The notes beneath the pieces were generated by a model. That model saw nothing but the letters and a program-made list of their open reading frames with translations. It made no database searches and was not told where the DNA came from. Below are positions 47,320 through 60,400 of a DNA stretch of 64,000 nt, in pieces. A program made the position numbers and the translations under genes. The DNA is taken from the NCBI RefSeq assembly GCF_018143015.1, contig NC_054743.1, positions 39,636,922 through 39,700,921 of the forward strand, read 5' to 3'. Within the stretch, counting starts at the first letter, position 1. Each line of letters opens with the position of its first letter. The DNA is from Lytechinus variegatus. Lineage: Eukaryota > Echinodermata > Echinoidea > Temnopleuroida > Toxopneustidae.

Positions 47320-48670
47320 TTTCAAAGCTGTGTGATACAATTGTGATGAGTTGATATATATATTTTTATGTTTGTAAAATTATAGCATCTGAAATAAATT
47401 TTTGAGATATCTACTGATCTTTTTTCCTTGTCATATACATGTACTTGACCCTTAGAAACTTGTATCAGTCAATTTTAAGCAGTCATCCCAAATGCCTCTT
47501 GATTCTTTCCCCACTCTTTGCCGCTTTCTCAGTCTCTCTCTTTATTATCTGTATTTATTATAATTAGCTTTGTATAAGTTTTATCAACTGGAACTAATGA
47601 GGCAATGAGGTGACTAAATTCATTTATACAGGTAAAAACATAATGGAAAATGATTAAAGACGGGTCTTACTCTTATCAACATATTTTTATTTCAGGACTG
47701 TTTTTGGTTCACCAATGCAGAATTGACAGTTTTGATCAGTCATTTAAAAGGTTTCTCACTCAGTACTCTGCCCGACAACGGTCACCATAGTAGCAAACTT
47801 GCCGTCAGCAACTACCTAGATTTTAATCATCCGTTGTACCATTATCATGGATTTTTTTTTCACCAAGGGACAATCACACAAGTGTAGATTGCCTAAATCT
47901 GCCCTCCATCTAGCTCAAATAATCTGTTACCCTTGAGCATGTCTACCTCAAAGCATTATTTCAGTCTAGAGTATGCAAAACATGTGTAGCATCGAAGTTG
48001 AATTTGGCTCAAGCTTAACAGATGTCTTTGGTCACAAGAGATTCAACTTGGGCAGAGTCCCCTGTAACATGAAGTCTTGTTTAATTCAAACCAACTATGA
48101 TCTAAATCTGGGTTGATATTAGGAGAAGCTTAAATGAAGTGTCAAATGTTTGTTTACAGCACACTGTTTCTTGCATTTACCGGGACTCCCCCATGATAAC
48201 GCTGAAGTAATTTGTCGCATTTGTAATGATAAATCAATCTAGTTATTGAGATTTGCATCACATTTGGCTTCTCGTAGTGAAAACATGTTAGACTATTTAA
48301 TCCGCATTTCAGACCACTGGACAAAATAAGACAAAAACTTAAGATGAATTCTACCCAAGGTGAATCTCTTGAAAAAGACATAAATTTGTTAGGCAAATTA
48401 TGACTTAGAAGTAAATAACACATGCTTGATCTGTTCTGAAAATTTTCTTTTACTTGGACGGTCTATTTATGCACTGTACTGTATCTGCTAAGTGATGTTG
48501 ATACTACTGATAAGTTGATGAAGAATGGACAATGATGCTAAATGTTAAAGGCCAAATCCACACACAAAAAAAGATTATTTTAATGAATAGGAATAATCAG
48601 ACAACCATAGAGTACTGAAAATATCAAAATCGGATGGAAATTTGATGTGTCAAGTTCTTATTTCACATCT
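47320..48670. other. Intergenic, no gene recognised
   Basis: AT-rich. About 48545-48665 (AAGGCCAAATCCACAC...ATCAAAATCGGATGGAAAT) looks like one half of an inverted-repeat element related to 56295-56782. Confidence 0.5.
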
Positions 48671-49663
48671 GGGGGTGTTTCACAAAGATTAAAGTATGAC
48701 TTAAGAGTAGCACTTAAATGCCTAGCTGCATGACTAATAGAAGACATCACCGCATTGCCAGATCATACTAAGCGGACGCGCACCTCTGCGTAATGATCAA
48801 TAAGATTGCGTGTTTCACATGTACAAATCAGCATTTAAGTCCGACTCTCAATTCATACTTAAATCTTTTTTTTTTTTAATTATATTTTTATTGGAAAATC
48901 ATCGAGGATCACAATATATACAAACAATTTTTACATGATTAGAAAACAAAATCAAGGCAGAATAATAGCAAAATGGTGCATTGATCAAAAGCGAAGTTCC
49001 GAGACAGAAAAGGATGGCCAGTGTACAGACCTTAGTTTACAAACCTCCAGAAAGTCACTATTTCACTGACATCGAAGACCTACAAAAAACAGGTAAACAA
49101 CGCGCAGCTATGGCCGGAATAAACAAAGTCGAACGGCAGGGCGATTCATGTAAAAATACAAATTGCCTTCCACCGCCAACACCCAGGCACCCCCCCAACT
49201 GTCTCTCTCTCTCGCACTTTCTCCTTTCAACCCTCACCGCCCCCCCCCCCCAGGCATTACAATTTTTCATCACTTCCAAGTACACCGCACCAACAACATA
49301 CAGTAAACCAAAAAATCGCTCCACCACTCGACCCCGTTCAGTCCAGCCCATTCAATATGCGAAGTCTACAAATACATGTGTACATTCTAAAAAATGTTCA
49401 CCGACCGAAAACAATGGTGGGAATTGTAGGTCAGGAGGTCACGCGCAAACGCTCGGAGTTCGCCCTTGAGGTAAACGAGAGTTTACATAATAGCAGTACA
49501 TACAAGTATCACATTGTAAATGAACATATACATGCAGCACTATCAGTATCATGGGAATAGGCAAACATTAGATGTGGCATTTTACACAAAAACTGAAATA
49601 AAGACACTTTTAAGCAGAATACGTATTAATTTTAGGTTTACACAGGGGATTGCAAGGGAAAAA

Positions 49664-52600
49664 TTAAATCTCAAAGCGCCATTTCTTAAAGTGAGCAGTT
49701 AGTTTGTTTTTCTTCTTTGCCAAGTAAAATTCAACTTCTTTCTGTTTTTTAACAAGGGACCTGAAAGCTGATGAATTGGGAAGATGGTTCTTGAATTTGC
49801 AAATGAAAATGTGGTATTTCAATAACAAAAATAAATATGAAATGAATTTGTCATTACAGATTCCAAATAGTTTTTCAAAGTTGGTTACAATAATGACAGA
49901 TTTGTTTTTCTGAGAAATTATAGCAAGAAGGTTCTGCCAAACTGGGGTAACCATTTCACATTCACAAAAAAGGTGGACCATTGTTTCCTCCTTTTTATTA
50001 CATAGGGAGCAATTAGGTGAATCTTTTCGTTTAATAATCTTATAAAGAAAATCGTTTAATGCAATTGCTTTGTGGAAAATCTTGAAGTAAAATGACCTTA
50101 ATTTGGTATCAATAGTGCACAAGAAATTAGTATTGTGGACCTTTCCCCAGTCAATACCAACTGGTACAGGTAAATTTTCATTCCAAAAAGCATATCTTTT
50201 GTTTGGAGTGTGAGAACCAAGCAATAATTTGTAAGTATTTCTGGGGACTTTTTTAGTGTTTACTAGCTTATGGACAATTGTTTCATGGACACCAACCATA
50301 TCAGGATCAAAATTCTTCATCCACTCTTCTGGTATATTTTTAATTAAAAAATTAAATTTCCTCCTGTCTGTAGCAGGGATATCAAAATCTAATATAAGTT
50401 CTTCAAATAATTTATGGCCAGGTAGAGGTGGATCAAATAAATCAGATACTGTCAAAACATTTTTACTATACCAACATGGATAGAATAAATGAGATTTAGA
50501 TTTAGACCGAATTGATCTATTATACCACAGAATTTGACAAGCGCCTAATTCAGAAAACTTTTTGTCATAAAATTCAATAGTAGCTTCTTCTCTAAAAATG
50601 TACCAACTTCTTAAAGATTCAGCTAGTTGAATATTACCCAAGGAATTTAATACACTCTCAGGAGCATGAGTTTCCCACAGAAATTGAACATTTTGGTTAA
50701 ACTTTTCCAAACACGACACTTCAATATGTTTCCATGGAGCATCAAAATCATCATCTAGTAATAATTTCACCCAAACAAGTTTTTGAGCAGTTGCAAAGGG
50801 AAGGGGGTCAACCATCTTGAAACCTCCTTGAATATAATCATTACACATTATCTTTCTCTGTATTCTATCTTTACCTCCATTCCAAATAAACTTAAAAAAC
50901 AATTTATTCAATGTTTTAAAAAAGGAACAGGGTAATTTAATAGAGAGAACCGAAAATAGATATATTAATTGTGGTAACACGAGGGTTTTGATAACACAAA
51001 CTCTGCCAATTAATGAAAGGTTTCTCATTCTCCAGCAGTCTAAAGTTTGCTCCAATTTTTTCAATTTCTCCTTGTAGTTCAGATCATAAATTAAGGAAAC
51101 ATTCAGACAAAAAGTAATTCCAAGACACTTAAATTGAGAGTTCTTCCACGAAATACCACGATCTGCATAAGGGAAAACTTGATTTCCCTTTTTTGAACCT
51201 ATCCAAACAGCTTCAGTTTTGCTAAAATTTATTTTACACCCTGAAAATTTACCAAATTTACATAAGGTTTCAAAAAGTTGAGAAAACGAACTGTCTGTGC
51301 CATCCAAAAAACAAACAGAGTCATCAGCAAACAGGGAGATCTTGACTTCTTGATTTTTTACCAGGATACCCTTAATCAAATTATTTTGTCGAACGGAAAG
51401 GGACATGATCTCTATAACAAGTAAAAATAAATATGGAGAGATAGGACACCCCTGAAAAATTCCTCTTTCCATAGGGATGCGTTCTGTAAGGAAGCCATTA
51501 TTCAAAACATATGACTGGCGACCAGCATATAATGTCATTGAGTCTATAAAATCTTTGCTAAAATTGAACTTTTCTAGGGTTAGAAATAGAAAATTGTGGG
51601 AGACACTATCAAAAGCTTTCTCAATATCTAGTAACAGTATAGATCCAGGAATACTACCGGTATTTGTTTCAGTGTACCCGGTACTCAATTATGTCTAAAA
51701 TTAATCGAATGTTGTCACCAATATTCCTACCTTTCAGAAAACCTGACTGATCGATGTGGATAAGATCTTGTAAACAATGCTTAAGACGGTTTGCAAAGCA
51801 TTTCGCCACAATTTTATAGTCAGTTGTCAATAGCGTAATAGGTCGATAATTATTTATGAGGAGAGGGTCCTTATCTTTTTTAGGGAGGAGAGTGATTATT
51901 CCATTCCTTTGTGAAGGGGACAAAATACCATTTTGTAAAGAGAAATTCAGAGATTTTAGAAGTAAATCGCTTATGTCAGGCCAAAATACCATGTAAAACT
52001 CAACAGGTATACCATCAAAACCAGGGGTTTTATTCATACTCATGGACTTAATGACATTATACAGTTCTTGTATTGTAAGAGGGGTGTCTAAAAATGATTT
52101 CTGGTCTTCAGATAATAGTGGAATATTGATTTTATCAAAGAGAGAATCATTAATTTCCTTTTCATCAATTAATCCTCTAGCATCATCCTGAAAAGAGTAT
52201 AGCTTACTATAAAAATTTTGGATTTCTCCTAAAATCCCAACTGGGTCAGTTACTAGGCTACCATTAGAGTCTTTAAGCCTAGAAATATTTTTCTTATGCC
52301 AGCCCCTGTTCTCTAGATTACAGAAATATTTTGTGCTTTTCTCTCCTTCCTCTACCCATCTAGCCCTGGAACGTGTAATTAACCCTTTTGTCTCAAAATC
52401 ATAAATTTTATTCAATTTTTCTTCAAGTTCTTCTAACTTTGTCAAAAGAAAATCATCATTGGGAGATGGAACATTATTGGAAATTTGAAGTCTAATCTTA
52501 TCAATGTCAAGCAGTAACTTATTTTTTTCATTATTTCTTTCTTTCTTCTTCCTAGATGAATATTCCATACTAACACCTGTAATAACACACTTCAGGGAGT

Positions 52601-53458
52601 CCCACAATATGTTTGGATTACAGTCAGAATTTTTTATTTTCTTTGAAATCATTGATTGTATCCTTGATTAATTTAACAAAATCATCATCGTGATGAAGGT
52701 AGTGACAATTCATTTTCCAAAAACCTCTGCCCCTTTTGGGTTGATTGTCATTAAATAAAATTTGTACCATAGAATGATCAGATTGTATTCCAGGAATTAT
52801 TTTAGAACTGACACAATTGTCTATAAAGTTACTAGAAACTAAAATAAAATCAAGTCTGGATAAAGCCCTCGGGGATTTTTGGTGACGAGTATACTGTCGT
52901 AAGTTAGGATGAAAGTGTCTCCACACATCAATTAGTCCAATATCTTCCATTAAAATAGACAGCATTTCACTAGAATTTTTGTTTGAATGCTGTGGTCTTG
53001 TACCCTGGTAGTCAAGTGGACTAGTTACTAAGTTGAAGTCTCCACCTATAATTAGGAAGGGACTGCTTAATTTATCTATTTCAGCAAAAACTTTTAACAA
53101 GAAGTCTGGGTCATCCTTATTTGGTGCATATATGTTAACTAAAGTCAATTGTAATTCATTTAAACATGCCTTTAATACAATAAATCTCCCATCAGGGTCA
53201 CTGAATACAGAATGAACCTGAACAGAGACAGTTTTTCGAATAAGGATTGCTACTCCTCTACTGGCAGAATTAAAACTTGAAAAAAAAAGCCAGTTCACCC
53301 CACTGAGTTTTCCATAACATATCATCTTTTTTATCTGAATGTGTTTCTTGTAGGAAGATAATATCTGAACCCAAACTTTTCAAATAGTGGAAAATCTTCT
53401 TTCTTTTATGAATATCTTGCAATCCACGACAATTAAAAGTATGCAACTTTAAAGCCAT
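49664..53458 (-). pseudogene. LINE ORF2: endonuclease and reverse transcriptase, three frameshifts
   Basis: About 1260 codons in four open segments. The N-terminal APE endonuclease has TFNCRGLQD, FLQETHSD, NIYAPN, GGDFN and SDHSMV. The reverse transcriptase has KTPGFDG, NYRPITLLTTDYKI, DQSGFLKGRN, LDIEKAFDSV, GIFQGCPISPYLF and the catalytic SLFADDSV. A C-terminal zinc-knuckle-like CSLCNKKEETMVHLFCEC lies near 50010-49960. Frame changes: an extra T in the T9 run near 53280, an extra A in the A6 run near 52632, and a seven-base CGGGTAC-type insertion near 51680. Motif order and the FADD box fit the L1/Tx1 group; the exact clade is not certain. Confidence 0.9.
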
Positions 53459-54239
53459 GGTGTAGGATCTGGATTAAACACAAATACTAAAAGCCAAGAT
53501 ATTTGAATACTACATGTACATGTATGTTGAACTCCACTGTGAAAACAAATTGACAAGAAAACTGCATTGAGCACACTACTCCTAATGAAAAAAAACATTC
53601 TGCCACAACATAAAATAAATTGGAAAAATTAACATGAATAAAGATAATTAGAGTACCAAAAAAAAAAAAAAAAAAAATGGGTTGCACTAAATCGAAGGAG
53701 ATGGCCTCAAATCACATCACAGCCAAAACCAAAAATGCAAACAACAGGGGATATAGCAATCCCAAACAGGAAATAGATTTTCTTTTAAAAAATACCTGAC
53801 TTACCAACTGTATACTGTATTCTGTAACATTTGAACAGCAATGCATACTGTGACATTCGAACCGCAATAGTATATACATATGCAAGCATAAAAAATACCT
53901 CTGAAGCTTTCGAATCAATACTGTATAACAGATGACCATCTGATAGAATCTAAATCATTTCAAACATTCACTTCACAAAAGGAAGAAAAATTTCTAGACC
54001 AATCCAAACAGATAAACCTAACCAAAAAATTTACTGTAAAAATGACCAACAAACAAAAATATTTTTAAGCGAAATAGTATTAGGCCTACAGTACCAAAAA
54101 ATTGTAAGGCCAAAACTGCCCACAATACATGTTTACATGTAAATAATTCATATCAGCGTTGAAGTTCTTCATAACAAATGTGACAAAAACTGGATAATAC
54201 AACTGGAATCTTATAGTGTGTGTAGTGTTTAATGTTCAG

Positions 54240-54681
54240 TTATACGTTGATCAACTTCCCGTCCGCATCCCTGTAGCAGAGTTTATCAGGAAAAACAAAG
54301 AATGGCTTTTTGCCTTCGTCTTTCAGCCGCTTGAATGAGACTGCCTTATTCTTCCTCAGCTGGAGCACAAGGTGTGTGTTCGGTGACCTTTGAGGTAAGA
54401 TCTCCTAACTTTCTATCGAGAATAGACTCTTTGCGTGCATCCTGTCTATCCTCAAAGTCTGAGAAAAACTTAATAAACCACTGTGGTGCCTGCTCACTCG
54501 TTGATAACTCACCGGGCGGTGCGGGCGTTGGCGAGCTGCATGGCAGAATGCCCCTCTTGGCTGAGGAGATGTTGACTGCAGTGTCCCCGGCAATCCCGGG
54601 GGAGTCACGAAGAGGTTTCGCTACGTCCACATGCTCGTCGTTTAACTTAAACTTCTTCGAAAGAGGTAAAGCAGATTCCAT
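54240..54681 (-). pseudogene. LINE ORF1 remnant with internal deletion
   Basis: The start MESALPLSKKFKLNDEHVDV leads into about 110 codons ending near AEEE. There an out-of-frame continuation reads NKAVSFKRLKDEGKKPFFVF, then PDKLCYRDADGKLINV and a stop at 54240. The second part looks like the C-terminal domain of L1-type ORF1 (nucleic-acid-binding) proteins; the middle coiled-coil/RRM part is missing. The deletion may have been inherited from the source copy. Confidence 0.65.
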
Positions 54682-54896
54682 GATTGTACGTAAAAATAGC
54701 TCCAGTAAATAAATAGATGTATAGCAGAGTGTCACAGAAGAAAAAGATCGCTAAAAATCAACAATTTTAATGTCACTTTGATTCGTCACCGGTTATAATT
54801 CCTGTCTGAAATTGCTCGCTACGGAAATCACATCCGCACGAAACGCGCCGCCATTTTCCTTCCCAATTCATACTTAAATCTTTGTGAAACACCCCC

Positions 54897-56294
54897 GATC
54901 TTAAAAAGATTTGTAAATTTCACTTTTATAATTATTTTTTTCTATTAATTAAACTTAACTTTTTGTTGGGAGGGCTGGACTTGACATATCAATGATGGTG
55001 ACTGAAGGTAATAACACTCAACTAACTCATTTATTGGTAATTAGTGTAGTACTAAAGACTTTCTAGCAGGAAGCAGGTAAACAGAGACCAGATACAGAAA
55101 GCTGTTGAATGTAGGAAGAAAATATGATGCATTTATTACAGAAATAAAATGAACGGAATGACATTAAATTACAAACTTATCCAACTGACCAAAGGTTCAC
55201 AAAAAATGATGACTCTTGATCAAAGAAAAGTGAAATACACATTACGAACTAGTCTTAGTACAAGTACAATAAATTTCATGTGGTTTGAAGACAAAAAAAA
55301 ATAAGGGAGAAAAATCACTGATTATTTTTTTCTAGGAGTGGCTATGTGAATGTGTACACTTCACTTCATATCCTATACTCTTATAGGATAAACCATATCC
55401 ATTCCTGTAAAATAATCATGAAAACTACAAAGTGACATAAAAACAACAAAAAAAGTCAGAAGGTGACCATTTTATGAAAGCTGTACACAACGAAAGTTGT
55501 CATTACCTTACCAGAGTATTACCAGTTACAGTCATTAACCTGGGATTCTTAGCCTATAAAAAGAGCAAGGAAAATTGTCAGTCGCCACATGCCTAAACAT
55601 TAAATTGACTTCTCTGATAGGATTTATTGTCAATCCATCGAGAGATGAACAGTTTGAAAGCTCTTTCTGTTTGCAATACAAAATGTCAAAGTTTATGACA
55701 AATCATACAATTATTGATGAAATATTTAAGTGATGATGATATCAATATACATCTTTGTCTTGAAAACAAGAAGAAAAAAAAGAAAGAAAAGTATTCAGGA
55801 AGGGTAATTTCAGATATCCCACATCGAAAAATGAATGAAATCAAGACAAAAAAATGCAAATTCAGATTAACTTATTTCAAGACTCAAGCAGTCTAATGTC
55901 CGATTTTTTTTTAAATTCCAAGAAATGAAACTAAATTTGCTCTGTGATTGACTGCTAAGCTTTGTATAAAGGTGCTCTTAATTGATATAAACATGCTTAT
56001 CCAGATATCTTTTATCCAAACTCTATTACCCTAAGTTATCTCTTGGCCAGCTTCCTTTTTTTTAAAATTTACATCCTATCCACCAAAATGCCTAAGTATT
56101 CATTTCAATCTCATTTCATTTCAATCATAAACTCTCAAACAAAAGACATGATAACTGATAATCATCTTTATCCAAGAAACCACATAATAATTTTCAAATC
56201 TTATAGCAATTTTTGACAGAATTGCTGTGGAACTCGATCATATCTAGGGAGTGTTATTTTTTTCACAGTTGAGAATCGAGTGTGAGTTATGCTC
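54897..56294. other. Intergenic, no gene recognised
   Basis: AT-rich non-coding sequence. It may include part of the CSTF2 3' flank; no polyadenylation site could be fixed. Confidence 0.5.
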
Positions 56295-56782
56295 AAAGGT
56301 ACAGTCAATCCCAGAAAATGTTTATTTGAATCGATAAGAGAAAAATAAAAAAGTATAACGTTGAAACTTTTGTCAAAATCGGATGTAAAATAAGTTAATA
56401 TTTTGAAGTTTTGCTTATTTTCCACAAAACGGTTATATGCACAACTCAGTGATGTGAAAATGAGAGAGTCGATGATGTCCCTCACAATTCCTCGTTTTCC
56501 ATTGTTCGATATTATACAATATTTCAATTTTTACTCATTTGACAATATGGATCAAATTGAACAAAATCCAATCAATGAAATAGTGAATGGGTGATATCAT
56601 CAGTCCCCTCCTTTGCATACAGACTAGTATGTGCATATAACTGTTTTGTGAAATCAAGTGAATCTTAAAAAAGTGATAACTTTCTTATTTTGAACCCGAT
56701 TTTGATGAAATCTTCAGTGTTATGCTTGCTGTTTTTTTCACTTTTTATCAAAACCAATCATTTTCTGGGGTGGACTTGTCCT
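56295..56782. mobile_element. Inverted-repeat element (AAGGTACAGTC...CCCAGAAAATG)
   Basis: AAGGTACAGTCAATCCCAGA then AAATG at the left matches the inverse of CATTTTCTGGGGTGGACTTG then TCCTT at the right. The inside includes AAAATCGGATG and an inverted pair around GTTTTGTG/CACAAAAC. Non-coding. Confidence 0.65.
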
Positions 56783-56945
56783 TATAATGGAACAAGCACA
56801 CAGTGCGCATAACCTATTCAATACCATGAGTCATCTGAGTATGATCTAACAAATATTCATGAAATTATTATTGAAATATACAGAAATGTGTTGCTGGTCC
56901 CAATAACCATTAGGGTTTTTCCAACGGACAATATGTAATATGTAC

Positions 56946-57182
56946 TCAAGGCTCCAAATTAACTTTTTTACTTGGTGGCCCGATTGGTCCACCAAACTCA
57001 TCAATTTCATATTTTTGGTAGCCTGCAAAGCAAATTTAGTGGCCCTAAGACAACAGAAAACATTACAATTTATCAAATCTTTGGTAGACCAACAGGGCCA
57101 CCAAGTCTTGGCATTTACAGAATTTTGGTGGCCCGACTCTCATTTTTGGTTGCCCCAGGCCACTGCTTATGTCGAGCCCTGA
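56946..57182. mobile_element. MITE with GGTGGCCCGA arms
   Basis: CAAGGCTCCAAATTAAC...TTGGTGGCCCGATTGGTCCA at the left is mirrored by TTTTGGTGGCCCGACTCTCA...GTCGAGCCCTGA and a reversed GGCCACCAAG inside. It lies just downstream of CSTF2. Confidence 0.6.
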
Positions 57183-57456
57183 TGTACCACACATGTACCT
57201 TCAGAACATAAAGCACAATGTAGACAAGTAATTTCAAATGGATCAAACAAGGTACTGATAACAGCGTGGGATCCACAATGTAGGATTATCATCAAGTAAC
57301 TTAGTTGAAAACATGGAACGAATTCAACAAATAAAGCATCTACCATTAGGAAATTAAATGGTTGCCCATAAAGTGGTTGCTGTTGAAGATTTGCTCCCCC
57401 CCGCACGATGAAATCCTGGCGATGCCATCATGATGAAGAATGTGGGTTTGTTTGGT

Positions 57457-60400
57457 CTAAGATGGCAACCCTCCCTGGCTACGCGAGATCTGTTCTTTGA
57501 GTACCATGATACTAGCCCTCTGCTCTGCCGGAAGAAGGTTGATCTGCTCAGGTGAAAGCTGTAACACTTGCATGATCAGGGCGGCCTATGAAGAGCAAAC
57601 ACACATAAAGATATACATGTATTACCTTCTAACACAAATTATTCAGTTAGAAATAGAAAAGAAATTGCAGTTAAGTGTGCACACTGATTTAAACCTTCCC
57701 TTTTATAACAGTATTCAACACCATGCATTCATCACATGGCTTTTCTTTCAAAAAGCTTAACAATAATGGGCATTTGAATAGCACCATCTATCTAGAAACA
57801 ATCAATTCCGAGGTGCATTGTTATTATTATTACCCCGGCCTTAGCTCGAGCTGCTTTTCAGCGCTTGTGCAGTTAAGGAATTAATCTTGCCGGGTACCCA
57901 TTCACCTCACCTGGGTCGAGTGCACTTAGTGCAGCAGTGTGGGTAAATTTCTTGCTGAAGGATAACACGCCATGGCTAGGATTCGAACCCATGACCCTCT
58001 GTTTGAAAGGCGAGAGCCAGAACCACTAGACCACGACGCGCCCACCTTAGAAACCTCCCTACAGTTTTCCTTTCATCCCCTTTATAGTTCTACTGATTAT
58101 TCCTTATTCTTCCCCCAGTCATCATTCATTCAATTAAATATTTTCTTTAATTTTTCAATTCTTACTTGTGGCCCCATCTTGTTTGTTTTAGGAAATAGAG
58201 GTCGACCCACAGGTTTATTTTTATTTGGTCCAATGCCAGCTCATCTACTATCACTTGGTCTACCATCAGTTCATCCAAATATCCCCATGGTCTAATTGCC
58301 TTTTGTCCACTCACCAGATGGGCCAATAGCTATTTAGTCTATATACCATTTGGTCTAATTAGACTAAGTGTTAATTGGGCAAAATGAATAAAAATAAAAC
58401 AAATATTAGACCAACTGGTTATGAGACGAAATGGTCATAGACGAAATGTTTATTACACGAAGTGATGATTGGACCAAACGGTTATTGGACTAAATAGTTT
58501 TTAGACGATATGTTGATGGACGGAATGGCATTAGACTAAATGAAGGTAGACCATGTGGTGAGAGGACGAGTTGGCAGTGGACAGATTAGTAGTTTACCGA
58601 CCCACATGCCTTTCATGGTTTTAAATGTTGTTGGCACATGTTTTTTTATGAAATGCATGAACCACAAGTACAGAAATTTCCAATGCTTTTTCTGACAAGA
58701 TAACAGCATACCATGAATAAGATGTGATATTACCGGTAATTATTAAATTGCGCCATGTATTGTAATGTTTATATTAAAAGAAAAAAAAATATTGCAACAG
58801 TGTACTCACAGGCCATTTCAAGCATCACTGTAACAAATAATTCAGCCTTTAATCCAAAATAATATGATTTAACAATCACATCATAATAAAGTGACACTTT
58901 ATATAATGCACTATCACATTATTTGAGAAAAAAAATATTACAAATAACTTTCCATTCTCCATGTGTGAATGGCTTAAGAATTGTACAGCTAACAGAAAGC
59001 ATTATTGTAAGAAAGAATAATGCATGGGATTTTCATACGAGTGCGTTTTTGCATTTACATATTCTTTTGCTTTTGAAATGCTCATTGGTTGATTTCAAGT
59101 TTGGTGTTGGTGTTGAGAGCGTAAAAAGGCTCCTGAACCAAGCTGGGTTCAAAAGAACCATACCGATTGTGCTTATCAATCACGCCTCTGCCCTGCTGAT
59201 TATTTCAACTAATAAGCGAGAATTTCTCAAAGAATAAAGTGATAATCTGGGAGAAATTACAATAAAATCTCTTCATGCAGGATGCAAAGGCTAAAATCAC
59301 TTCAAGAATCCAAAAGAGTAAACATCATTGTCCATGTCATTGTTTCAAGCTTTAATGATTTGCACTCATCTTAATTGTAAAATCTAATTCAAGCTTTAAT
59401 GATTTGCACTCGTCTTAATTGTAAATCTAATTCAAGCTTTAATGGTTTGCACTCGTCTTCATTGTTAAATCTAATTTTAAGGGGATGGTTCATACTGTTC
59501 GCTGCCTGTTCGTGAGATTCAAATCTCCAACACCAACACCGAACTTGAAATCACGATTTTTCAAATCCCTGGGGATTGGTGTTGATGAATAGGGAAATTA
59601 CAGGTAGATCGTCAACACCAGCTGTGATGTTTGGTGCAGCTGACGACGCTCAACAACGTGTTGGTGTTGTCATAACACCAACACCAGAATTCAACACTGT
59701 ACTTGAAATCACCCACTGTGCTCTCATGATGTAATGAAATATATGATAGATAGATTTAGTACATGATTAAGAATCCATACCTTTTCTTGATCTTGTTGAG
59801 TAGGCTGTGTTTGGGATAGGTTGATATTCTGGGCAAGCTGAGAAAGATTCTGGGAAAAATAAATGAAATGACAAGAATATTAATTCAGTGTAAAACAAAT
59901 ATATACCAGGGCCCTGACATGGAGAAAAGTGTACTTTTAATTACACTTTTGATTTAATCATACAGCTATGATTCTAGTAGAAAATATGTAATTGCTGAGA
60001 AATGAGCATAGCAAGAATTGTATTCCTGCCAGGTGTAGAGTCTTTCCCCACACAATAGTATACACTGTACCACATGTGCTTATCTGTGTTGGCAATCTTC
60101 AGATTAGATTTTCAAAACTTAATGTCAGTTTTAAGATATGTGGCAGGTGTGATGACAATCAATATTGATTTGAATGACTTTCTCATGAAACCATTGTTTG
60201 CTACAAGTACTGGTAAACTTCCATTATCAAATCCTTGCCCAACTACTCAGAGCAAGTTTCACATTGAGGTCCGTAAGACAAAGTTAGCGATTAATTGCTA
60301 AATGAAAAGGCCTATCAAATTCATTGTTGCATGCACATTTTGTTCATTAGACTGACGAGGAACCAATCAGAATTGCTCTTTCACACTGGCGATTAACCTC

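Larger units (their letters stand above)
48869..54863 (-). mobile_element. L1/Tx1-type LINE, near full length, broken
   Basis: A 6.0-kb non-LTR retrotransposon read on the minus strand: short 5' leader (54863-54682), ORF1 remnant (54681-54240), ORF2 (53458-49664), a roughly 790-nt 3' UTR and an A-rich 3' end (the T11 run at 48866-48876). It is flanked by a perfect 20-bp direct repeat (48849-48868 and 54864-54883, beginning CAATTCATACTT). The exact duplication argues for a recent insertion. ORF2 is broken by three small frameshifts and ORF1 by an internal deletion, so this copy cannot be autonomous. Confidence 0.92.
48671..54896. mobile_element. MITE (GGGGGTGTTTCACAAAG ends) interrupted by a LINE
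   Basis: The left part 48671-48868 and right part 54884-54896 make an element of about 210 bp. Its ends GGGGGTGTTTCACAAAGATT are exact or near-exact inverses, and the LINE plus its target duplication occupy the space just before the right end. Confidence 0.85.

Noticed and set aside
48981-49469. 162-codon plus-strand open frame with Pro/Thr-rich sequence
   Set aside because: Antisense to the LINE 3' UTR; no coding signature.
49664-53458. LINE reverse transcriptase considered as a domesticated host gene
   Set aside because: It has all L1-type domains, an A-rich 3' end and target duplications, and its frame is broken; no sign of host use.
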